Shown here one piece after another: positions 42,007-54,000 of a DNA stretch of 64,000 nt; positions within the stretch are counted from its first letter, which is position 1; the number at the start of each line of letters is the position of its first letter. This DNA is from Symbiodinium natans (Eukaryota > Sar > Dinophyceae > Suessiales > Symbiodiniaceae). Both the position numbers and the translations under genes were made by a program. The stretch is taken from contig CAJNDS010002212.1 in the NCBI GenBank assembly GCA_905221605.1, positions 251,001-315,000 of the forward strand. The letters are read 5' to 3'. The notes beneath the pieces are model-generated. The model was not told where the DNA came from. It did no database searches and was given only the letters and a program-made list of their open reading frames with translations.

Positions 42007-45000
42007 CATGTATAGATATATACATGTATAAGTATATATATATACACCTTATATGTACCTTATCTAGTCCCAAAATATACCAAAGTAGCCCCTAAATAAC
42101 CCCCAAATAACCCCTAAGGTCCCTTTCTAATGTCCCCGCTTTAGTCCCTTGACTCTTGTCTTTGTCGCGCCAAAGAAGCTCTGGGAAGCTGGCGACGCGC
42201 TGCTTCTGCCCACCAGATATCCGAGCAGCGCGCTCGCCAGGGTGGGTCCTATGGCAACGTTCGAACCGCCGATGGGGTTGTTCTAAGTGAGGTATTTTGG
42301 GAGTTCCACCGCCTCTAGCACCCGCTTGACGATCTCATCTGTATATATATATACATACACACAGAAAATTTGTAATATACAATATATGCTACATACTATG
42401 TACTGTTCCTATACATACTGTATAAGGTATAATATAAATATAAATAAATGCTACCCCCCCCCGGGTTATCCACGCTTTTTTGTGGTTATCCACGCTTTTT
42501 GTGGTTGCGAGCCAATTAAATCGTTCACGGGCCGCGGTGACCCCTGAACTCCCCCCCCCCCAAAACAAAAACACACAACAAAAAAAAAAAAAACAATCCT
42601 CTACATAACGTAAATGTATGCAATCCTTGAGATGTTGAGTCCTCTCCATCTGTCCAAACACTGGGCAGAGCGACCTCCTCCCCTCCCTTCCGCTGCGCTG
42701 CGCTCGCTGGTTTTTGTAAATGCTTTTTCTTTCAGGGCTTATCTCTAAAACCATTTTTTTGAAAGAAAACACAGCGAAGCTGTACTGCATAGGGGATTAG
42801 GATTTACGACACACCCTAGCCAAGCGTTGCCAGGAGCTCTCATCTCTTCTCACCTCCATCTCTCTAAAACCATATCTGTTAAGGTTTAAGTCTTATAAAA
42901 AGAGACGCCCCGAAGCCCTATAGGGTTTAAGGCTTAAAGCCGATAGGGTTTAGGATTAAACCTGAAACCTGAACCTTTAGATCCATAGGGTTTCAAGGTT
43001 AAGCAATCACACCTAAACCCTTAACCTTTAAATCCTATAGGGTTAATAGGTTTGAAGATTTAAGATCTAGGTATTTCAACCTAAGCCCATAGAGTTTAAC
43101 CCCGAAGGGTTTACGATTTAGGCATCTAAACCTGAACCCTTTAGGGTCAAGACCCTGAAAGCCTATAGGGCTCTAAAAGCCTCAAAAGTTTTAACCCCAT
43201 AGGCGATGAAGGTATACATGCCCAGACCTTAGGTTTTTGAGCCTTTAAACCCCATAAAGTTTAAAGGGCTTTTCAAGGTTTATCTCTAAAGCCCTCACCT
43301 GGTTAGCCCTATAGGGCTTGAACCCTCTAGGCCTATAGGGTTCAACAGTTTATGGCTTAAGGTTTAGGCATTGCCTATAGGATTAGAGCATGAAACACCC
43401 TATATGGCTACAGGCGTAAATCCCTAAACCCAAAATCCCATATGGTTATGCCTCTGTTTTTAGGGCTTGGTGGAAATGCAAAGAATAAGCAGGTATCAGG
43501 TTCAAAGGTTTAGGGGTCTTCAAGGTTTATAAGCCCATAGAGTTTAAACCATAAGGGCTTACGGTTTAGGCATTTAAATCTCAATCCTAAGCCCTTTAGG
43601 GTCAGAACCCTGAAAGTCTATGGGGCTCCAAAAGCCTCAAAAGTTTTAACCCTATAGGCGCTTAAGGTATACATGCCCAGACCTTAGGTCTTTAAACCTT
43701 TAAACCCCATAAAGTTTAACCGTTCAGGATTTTTCAAGGTTTATCTCTAAAGCCCTCAAGGGGTTAGCCCTGTAGAGTTCAAACCCTATAGGCCTAGAGG
43801 GTTCAAAGGTTTAAGGTCGAGGCATTACCTATAGGATTAGAACCTTATAGCCCTGTGTACGACTCACCTTTACGTACTATTTGATGGTTCTGTTTCCCCT
43901 TTCAAAGTTTTAAGGATTTTAAAGAATTTCAAAGGACCCTACAACTCATTAAACCCTCAAACTCCTTAAGATTTTAAAAGGCCTCTGGTTCTCAAAATTT
44001 TAAGGATATTAAGGAATGTAAACGGCCACTTTCTGGGAAAGGCCCGGCCCGTTTGAATTTTTTAAATCCGAAAAATCCTTAAATCCTTAAATATTTTGAG
44101 ACAAAATAGCTATTTGGGAAAAGGCCAGGCCCATTTAAACATTTTCTAAAGCCCTTGAAACCCTTAAACTTGTCGAGACACACGGGCCGGTACAAACCGG
44201 TACATAACGGTACAAGTTGTACCGGCCCCACCCCTGGAACCAAGAACCAAGAACCAAGATTGCAGGGAGGTCTTGCCCTGCAATCTTGGTTCTTGGTTCT
44301 TGGTTCTATGGGGCCGGTACAACTTGTACCGATTTGTACCGGTTTGTACCGGCCGTATGTTTCGACAACATAGAGACCGGTACAAACCGGTACAAATCGG
44401 TACAAGTTGTACCGGCCCCATGGAACCAAGAACCAAGAACCAAGATTGCAGGGCAAGACCTCCCCGCAATCTTGGTTCTTGGTTCTTGGTTCCAGGGGCC
44501 GGGGCCGGTACAACTTGTACCGATTTGTACCGGTTTGTACCGGTCTCTACTGGTGCATTAGAACCATATAGATAAGCAACCAGATATAAAGAAAGAAATC
44601 AAATATAAATCAACACGCTGGGACAAACAAAACCAATCACGAACGAAGAACAGAAATACGCAGTGCCCGAACAAGAAAAAGCAAGAAAAACGCAAAATAA
44701 GCAGAAAAGGCGTGGATAAATCTGGGGGGGGGGGGGGGGTACCAAATAAATAAATAAATAAATAAATATATATATATATATACATAATATATATCACAAC
44801 TATAATATTCACGTTGTAGGGTTGAGCTTGGGGGTGGGGGTTCAGGGATGGTGGATGGTGTTTGGTGCTAGAGGGCCCAAACAGCTGAATCGAGGAACCC
44901 TAAACCCTATGAACCCTACAACCCTATCAGCCCTATAAACCCAAAGCCTCCCTTAAGTCCCTTCGAACGCGGCTTAGGGCTTAGTACCCTAAACCCTAAA

Positions 45001-48000
45001 CCCTAAACCCTAAACCCTAAACCCTAAACCCTAAACCCTAAACCCTAACAAGGAAGAGCCTTTGGAAAGCCGAGGTCTCGGCTCATAGCCGCTCTGCAGG
45101 GCTGTAATGAAGGTATGGGCGTTGGCCCTCTGAGCCGCCCCCTGGCAATACCGCGCCGGATTGCGGGGCTTCCGAAAAGTTAGGGTTGGGTTTGGGGTTT
45201 AGGGTTTAGGGTTTAGGGTTCAGGGTTCCGGGTTTAGGGCTTTGGGGTGAAGTTTTTAGGGCTTTGGGGTGAAGGTTTTAGGGCATCTTGAATTATGTGG
45301 TTCCGGCAATGAGGATTGTGGAATTTTGGGGTGTGTGCTACTGGAGGAGCCATATTTCGCGAAACATGCACTATGGCAGTGTCTGGGACACTACGACAGG
45401 CAGGACGGAAAGGCTTTCATCAATCGCTATTGTCATTTACCCCTGAAACTTACTGAGGAATGAGGCCCCTTGTATCCCCATCATCAGGGCTTCGAGGGTG
45501 CCCAGCCCAGGGAATCTACATAATGCCGACTAAGAAGTTGAGAGTACATGGCAAGATGACTTCCCGCAGTTTACGGAGGCTTCCCCACATGTCGCAAATC
45601 CCGAACCCTGCCCCACGTGGTTGGTTTAGGGTTTAGGGTTTAGGGTTTAGGGTTTAGGGTTTAGGGTTTAGGGTTTAGGGTTTAGGGTTTAGGGTTTAGG
45701 GTTTAGGGTTTAGGGTTTAGGGTTTAGGGTTTAGGGTTTAGGGTTTAGGGCTTAGGGTTTAGGAGTAGTCAAGAGCCGGCTTGAGGGATTGCCATCCACA
45801 TTAACCCTAAACGAAACACCATGTAAACCCAGACTATACATATATACATATATGTATATGTATATATGTATATATATATATACATATATCGAGAGAGTAA
45901 GAATAACAAAAACATTGAGAATTATAATAACAGAAAGAAATAACAATGATAATAATGATAATAGTAGTCAGGTTATAGACCCCCCAAAAAGGGGCGGATA
46001 AGATTAGATCAGCCTCGCTGGGAAAGCAGGAATCCTGGATGTGGTCGGTAGCAGATGGCAGTGTACTTGCTATGATTTGGGTTGAGGGTTTCGGGTTATG
46101 GTCCCTTTCTGGGTACCCTTAATATTAGGGCCCGCCCTGTTTGTAGCAATCCCAAAAGGGGAACAACCAAAATAACAGAAACAACCAGCAAAGGACTGCC
46201 CATTTTGGGTTCGGGGTTAAGTTTAGGGTTTGGGGTTTGGGGGGAGGAGAGGGTGCTGAAAAAGCTGTCTTAGCACGAATGGCTGCCGCCGCAGCGAGAG
46301 GAGTTGAGAGGCTCCTAAACCCTAATCCCTAAACCCTAAACCCTAAACCCTGATAAACCCTAAACCCTAAACCCTAAACCCTGAACCATCTCCTGCTACA
46401 ACAGCAAAGTTTGGGCATGCTTGAGGTTTCTGGTTTTGTGCACCTAAACTCCCCAGACCCTTACAACACCAGTTCATCCCCTGCTTGGAGCCAACAGTAA
46501 ACCCTGAACCCTAAACCCTAAACCCTAAACCCTCTAAACCCTAAACCCTAAACCCTAAACCCTAAACCCTAAACCCTAAACCCTAAACCCCAGCCTCGAT
46601 GTCTGCTTTACGTGCACCTTTGGCACTTCCGTAGGCAATGTTGTCATTCAAGGACCTGGCCACATGGGGGGGGTCTAGGGTTTAGAGTTTAGGGTCGAGG
46701 GTTTAGGGTTTAGGGATTAGGGTCACTTTCGGATTCTGTTTAGAATACAGAGCCACATGTTGTAGGGTATCCAACAAGGGGCCATACTGCAGAGAACTGT
46801 CCACATGCAGACATTGATTGCGGGCGCCATGACTTTGTGCCTCATGGCTTTCTCTAGAGGGCCGAGAATTGCTGCAAAGGTCTTCAAATGTCAAAGTTTC
46901 TGGTTTAGGCAGAAGATTTTTTCACGGACATTCAGCCCTCTGTTTGCCTAAAACCTAAACCCTAAACACTACACCCTACATCCTGCCTGTCAAAAAGAAC
47001 AGGCTCTTGCTCCACGAAGCCAATCTGCGAGCGCAGCCAACGAATGTTGTAGCTCCTCTGCGGCGAGAGGTCGACCATTTCCATCAGAATCCATCAAGCA
47101 TAGGGGTCCATGTACCCATATGGGGTTTAGGGTTTAGGGTTGGGGGTTGAGGATATACTTTGGCCCCTAAAGCTACTCTATGGGAACCCCTTTAAGGCCC
47201 AACTGTATACTACATGGGTGCATGGGCCCTCAGGGAAGCTTGGGATGTTTCCCCCTCTTATACTAACAGCTCCTGAATAGGGACTATATAGTACCCCCTA
47301 TGAAAATGCCTATTAAGGAGCTGTTTAGGCTTTAGGGTTTAGGGTTAATTAGTATAAGGGGAAACATCCCAACATCAAGCAAGCTAGGCCCAATAGAAGC
47401 TTCGGATGAAACACTCAGCTCCTGTAGTCCAGGCCGTCGAGGGCGATTGATCCCGCGGTCGGATCCTCGAGCTCTGCAAAGAGGCGCATTGAAAGCTGCC
47501 AAATTTGCATGGGGAGGCTTCCACTTCCGCGGTAAATCAGTGGGAGGGCCGTATTGATAACAGGGAATCCTACTACTCATGGGGGGTCGAAATTAGTGCC
47601 TCAACCCTAAACACTAAGCCCTAAACACCCCCACATGAGTGCTGAGCATAGTATCGCAGAAGAAGGCGACCAAGCGTTGTCCTTCACGGGTTTCCCGAGG
47701 CAAACATCTCAAGAGCTGACCCTGAGATGCCCAAGAGTCCCACTTGCCGGCGCCGCTCTCTCCAACTAAGGCAATGATGTCCTCAGAAGTGCAGGGTTTA
47801 GGGTTTAGGGTTTAGGGTTTAGGGTTTAGGGTTTAGGGTTTAGGGTTTAGGGCCTTTAGGGTTTAGGGTTTAGGGCTTAACCCCAGATTGCAAGAGAGTG
47901 CAGCTTGGGCACCCCCGGATGTGCTTCAAGTCGAACCTTTGTCAAGACCTCGTGGGGACGAAACGCTCGAAGAGCCGCCATGCTCCCCTAAACCCTAAAC

Positions 48001-51000
48001 CCTAAAAGACCTAAACCGTGAACCCTAAACCCTAAACCCTACACCCTATGTAATCCCGAAACCCTAAACCCTAAACCCCACACAACACCGCAAGGCACCC
48101 GCCACCCTGAGGACGCCACATGATGGTCGGGGCGACCAGAGTATGCAAAAGACACATCCTGCAAGGAGTCAGCCATTTTTGTCCTGCACGCTACAATCCT
48201 ACATAGGGGCCTTAATAAGTAGAAGAGGGTTTTGGGGGCAATTATGGTATACTTATAAAGGAACAATAAGGGAATACTATAATTATTCCGACCCCTATAT
48301 TTCTTCGTAACCTTGACTAATCGCTGCATCTAAACCCACTAGGTCGGGGGGAGGGGTGTGTTTCCCCTCTGAATCCTCTACATCCTGACCCCTACACCCG
48401 AAAACCAAACCGCAAAGTCTGTCTAAGAGGGCTTTCCCACCTCCAACGACAGACTGCCGCGACAGTAGGCAGGCTGGATTCCCCCTTCCTGGGACATCTG
48501 AAGAATCTGCATGAAGCATCAGGGTTTATAGGGCCTAGGATTTAGGTTCCCAAGGGTTTAAAGGCAGCCAACATGCACAGTAAGCACGGGGCAAAAGATA
48601 TCTCAGGTCTTCGGAGTAGCAACTGAATGAACTTACCTGGCACATGGTCATGTCGTGCACAAAGGCACGTAGCGTCACTCTGATGCTCTGAATGCCTGTT
48701 GAGGTGATTGTCTGCTTGAAGTTGATCCAGATATCGGCCAGATTTTTGAAGCCATCCTGCCAGCGAACGACACCGGTCACCAGCATGCTCTCCAAAGCCA
48801 CACTCACAACGAAGGAGATCCTCGTACAAAGACACGTACTGGGAGAAGGCGGTATAGCTGCCTGTACGGGAACAAGGCACTCATTTTTTCTGACAGGCTT
48901 GCAACAAACGAGACACTCAACAAGGACTCAAGAGGCGCGCCTATCGTCAGCGAACCAGTGATGACCTACCGTTTCATTTTGCACTACGCAGGCACAGGGT
49001 TACGTGGCACATCACGCGCATGTACAAAGCAGGTATGCTGGCCTGGTGCATTGCCACCGCCAGGACGACGATATTCCGCACCTTGGAAAGCCCATACCTG
49101 AGCAGCTGGTGGACAGGAAACAGCAAACCCTAAGGGTCCATGTACCTAATTATTACATTCCTACATAGGAGGTACTTTAAGGCCCAAGTATATCGTATTC
49201 AGGTACATGGACCTTTAGGGAAATACCCTGAAGACTTTCGGTAGCAGTTCCCCGCCGAGGGAGAGACTGCGTAAAGCGCAGAACGGTTTCCAGGTACACT
49301 GTTGCCTGCGCATAGAAGAGAGGTCAGAGTCTTGACATTTGCCCCAGGGAAGCGGCACTAAGGGATCAAACCATCGCGGACTCATGAATCAGTAACCCTA
49401 AACCCGAAAAAAAAAACTAAACCCGAAAAAAGCCTAAACCCGAAATCCCCGAAACCCTAAACCCTAACCGAAACCATAAGCCCAAAAATCCTTAAACTAC
49501 GCCCAAGAGTCAGACAGTCCGATGGTCTGTCTGACTGTCTGACCATCTGCGGAAATACAGTTGTGCGGCCAGCAGTCAAACGGCCAGGCAAACATGGCAT
49601 ATTACTACGGGTGTAGGGTTTAGGGTTTAAGGTTTAGGGTGTAGGGTTTAGGTATTAAGGTTCGTACAGGTCATTATGATGCTTGTGATGGTGGATGTTA
49701 TGGTTAAATTCATCTGACTTATCCAACTGACTCTGACTTGTCCAACTGACTGTCTGCCGCGCGTGCTGGCGCTACCAAGAGACGTCAAGCCTAGCTTGAC
49801 CGGGAACCTCAGGATCTGGACCTTAGAGTAACCTAGGAATGACAAGGGTGCCCTTTTTGGTTTCAAGGACCTTGGAGAGGGCTCCTAAACCCCAAAAAGA
49901 GGGTACGGGCCTACTCTGGGCTTAGGGCCTAGGGTATTCGGGAAGAGATCTTGCCTTCTAGGCCCTCCACGCGGCCTTGATGATTCTCAGGTACCGATTC
50001 AGGCGCTGAGTGAAGAACACGGCCTCTGGCAGTCAGACACAAAGATGGTCAAGGGCCCATGAACTCCGCACCCTGAACATCCAAAATCCTCGAAGTCTAG
50101 GACGAAAACGCCGAGGCTTAAATCCCAAAGCCCATGCCTCCTGCTCTTCGCCAACGTTGGACTGCACCTGAGAAGATGCATCCCAGAGCCCCTCCCTCCC
50201 TGTCATTTTCCTTTTCTTTGATCGGTTTTCTCTTCATGAAGGTCCCCCCCCTATGTGGGCACAACTAACAGGCAAGTCATGGCTTAAAGGCAACCTCCTT
50301 TATGACGAGGGGCTTCGGGTTTAACTGGTACTTTGTCAATGTAAGCTTCTGAAATGGCCTAGACTGACGGCAAGCGAGGGGTTTGCCACACCTCTTGGGC
50401 TTCGGCTGTACGAATGCTGCCCAAGACCTCGACTGCAACCGCGTTGGCCTGCCGACGAATCTCTGCGTTGCAGGGAATGATGAGGAACTTCACGGCCAAT
50501 GTTTAATACATGGGTAGCTCTCTAAATTGGGGTCCCTTTTTGGGATGACTTTCTAACGGGTGCCGCCAAATACCGGGCACCGAAAAAAGGATCCTAACTG
50601 AGGAAACTACCCATATGCTCTTGGGCTCTTGGCTTGAAAAAGAAAGCTGCGGACTCCGGCTAGGAGCGCCTTCGCCATGGCATGATTCTGCACAACGCCG
50701 TAGTGACCAACGGTCTTGCCAGTGCGCCTAGCGGCCAGGTGAGCTGCCGCACACCGAAAGCTCGAGACGAAAGCCCCAACTGAGCCCTACTGGCCAGGCC
50801 TGACAAGGATCATGTTAATTGGGGTGATGATCGTGGCCTCGTGCTGCGACGTGCAAAAGTGGTCTGACAGTCAGTGCAGCCAGAACCTGCACAAGGCTTG
50901 CAGTGTAAGGACCTGGCAATCAGCGCCAGCTGGGGATGTGTTGCGTACATGGCGATCAGGGAGCCGGCGAACTTGACGACCTGTTGAGACCGGCAAGGGG

Positions 51001-54000
51001 GACAGGCGAAGCCGCTAAGCAGCAGTCGGACGTTCGGCAGGCTATCTTGTTTCCCCAAATGTCCCCAAACTCTCTAAGACATAAAGCAGTTAACCCTGAG
51101 CTCGTTCTACCCTCCTACACAACCTGTAGAAACGCCCCCCCCAAAATTCAATCGGTCTCTGAACCCTAAACCGTAAACCCTAAACCCTCTAACCTGAAAC
51201 GTTAAGCCTTATAAGCCTCAAGCCTCAGACCTCAAGAAGCCGGCCCTATGATGGCTCCCTTGTGACCCGAGGTTGATGGGGTCTGTGAAGGGGTAAAAGG
51301 AGGGACCCCCTAGAAGGGTTTAGGGTTTAGGGTTTAGGGACCCTTAATCATATTCCCCTATATAACCCCTATATATACCTTCTGTGGTTCCTATATGTAA
51401 CCTAAGTAGCCCCTAAACAACCCCCATATAATCCCCAAGTCCCTAAGGTCCCTTATAAGAGTCCCTCAGTCCCTCCTTTAGTCTCTGAACGCCCGCCTTA
51501 GGGTTTAGGGTTTAGGGTTTAGGGTTTAGGGTTTAGGGTTTAGGGTTTAGGGTTTAGGGTTTAGGGTTTGGGGTTTAGGGTTCCGGGGTTCCTGACTTCA
51601 GAGTTGAAGGCTTTGATGGCGTACCGACAAAAAAAAAACAACACTCTACCCTCCAAAAGCCCTGTGCCCTAAACCCTACATCCTAAACCCTAAACCCTAA
51701 ACCCTAAACCCTAAACCCTAAACTTTAAACCCTAAACCCTAAAACCTAAACTTTAAACCCTAAACCCTAAACCCTAAACCCTAAACCCTAAACCCTAAAC
51801 CCTAAACCCTAAACCCTAAACCCTAAACCCTAAACCCTAAGGCGGGCCCGAGGTCCAGGCTGCACCCAACACCGTCTGCGTCGTGAACTGCGTGAGCGAG
51901 GAGAGCGCCTCTGCAGTCCCGATCGACTCAGGTTGGGGTTCAGGGTTTAGGGTTTAGGGTTTAGGGTTTAGGGTTTAGGGTTTAGGGTTTAGGGTTTAGG
52001 GTTTAGGGCATAGAAAGGGCTTTATAGGGTTTAGGGTTTAGGGTATGGGGTTTAGGGTATATAGGGCTTTATAGGGTTTAGGGCTTATCGGTTTTATGGG
52101 CTTTCTGGGGCTTAAAGGGTTTACAGAGTTTATGGGGGTTGATAGGGCTTACGGGGCTTACGGGTTTTTTATGGGGTTTCTAAGCTTTATGGGCTTTTTG
52201 GTGTAATCTGGAGTACACTGTCTGAGCCAGCTAAGGAAATCAAGACACAGCAATCTCCAAGTATTGCTCCAAGTTCTGAAAGAAGTAGCTGTTTCGGATA
52301 CGAGTCTTCAGTGTCCTTAATCACAAACGTACACTGTAAACATCATACATAAGCAGTGCTACAATCTGCCACAGTCGGTAATAGACCTAAACCCAAACTC
52401 TAAAACACATGTGCCTCGCCATTGTGGGGAAATGGATAGATGATCTTGAATGCTAAGCCCTGAACGCTAAGCCCTAAACCCTGAAACCCCAACCCTAAAC
52501 CCCCGAACCCTGAACCCTAACTCCGAAGCCCTAAACCCTCAATCCTAACCCCCAAACCTCCTAGACCTCCTGGACCTCCAAAACCTCCTAACCTCCTAAA
52601 CCTTCGACCTTCTAAACCTCCTAAACCTCCTAATCCTTCTAAACCTCCTAAACCTCCTGAACGTTCTAAACGTTCTAAACCTCCTAAACGCTGAAAGGTT
52701 CACCTCTTAGCTCGCCTGGGAGTCGTTGATGAGACGACTGGAGAGCTCGCCGCTCACCTTTCCGTTAGGGTTTGGGGTTTAGGGTTTTGGGTTTACGGCT
52801 TAGGGTTAGGAGTTTAGGGTTTGGGGTTTAGGGTTTGGGGTTTAGGGTTTGGAGTTTAGGGTTCAGGGTTTGGGGTTTAGGGATTAGGGTTTGGGGTTTA
52901 GGGTTTGGGGTTTAGGGTTTGGGGCTTAGGGTTTGTGGTTTGGGGTTTAGGGTTTTCATTGCGGTTTGGGGTTTGGGGTGTTTAGGGCTTGGGGCTTGAA
53001 ATTTAGGTCTGAGAGTCTAGGGCGTAGGTGACAGCACCGCTATGGATAGCCTACGACCTAAATTTTTTGAGCCCTGGGCTCGACTAATTAAGCTACAGCC
53101 GTGGCCGCATGTATCAGCACTGCTTGGTTTGTCGGTGATTGAACACACCGTGCAAGCCCTAACACAAAGAAAGCTAACCCGAAAGCCTAAACCGCGATTG
53201 AACCATAAGCCCATATCTACAACCCCTAAACCCTGAACCCTAAACCCTAAACTCTAAACCCTAAACAATAACCCCTAACCCCTAAACCCCTAAACCCCTA
53301 GCCCCAACCCGAATAAGTCCTGGGAACTCGGCGTGGGAGTCGTAGAAGGCAATCTCTTGCTCGGTCAGATTCCTCAGGGCGTGTCAGCTCGTGATACGGT
53401 TCGGGGTTTGGGGTTTGGGGGGTTTGGGGTTTGGGTAGGTAGTCTGGGGTTTGGCATGGGTGTAGAGCTTTAGGAAAAGGAGGAAGTACAATTCGTGAAC
53501 CCCCCCCCCAAGCCCTAAACCCGAACCCTGCACCTCAAAGCCCTTGCTTTGGCACCCCGGGTCCTCAACACTCCATTTGCAGAACGATTATGGAAACTAG
53601 GTACCCAAGAACCATACTAACTAAGACTTTTGGGTACCTACCCCCAAACCCTAAACCCCAAACCCTAAACCCTAAACCCTGAACCCTAAACCCTAAACCC
53701 TATAGACCCTAAACCCTCTCATTCCATAAACGTACTACAGAGGGACCCCTCTGGGTGGCCTGAAGAGCTTGATCCGCAGGCGGGTGACCGTGGTGTGCCC
53801 GCAGATGGCAAACCTGGTGGAATTTAGGGTTTAGGGTTTAGGGTTTGGGGTTTAGGGTTTAGGGGTTTGGGGTTTAGGGTTTAGGGTTTGGGGTTTAGGT
53901 TTTAAGGTTTAGGGGTTTGGGGTTTAGGGTTTAGGGTTTGGGGTTTGGGGTTTAGGGTTTAGGGTTTGGGGTTTAGGGTTTAGGGTTTAGGGTTTGGGGT

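Noticed and set aside
44079-44575. Overlapping ORFs of 100-144 codons on both strands
   Set aside because: They mirror the double hairpin; no homology or splice context.
46703-46894. 63-codon minus-strand ORF in the ABC gene
   Set aside because: It lies in an intron and overlaps a decayed family L MITE.
53085-53160. tRNA-like sequence on the minus strand (TAGCTTAATTAGTCGAGC resembles an A box)
   Set aside because: No B box or matching acceptor and T stems could be drawn.
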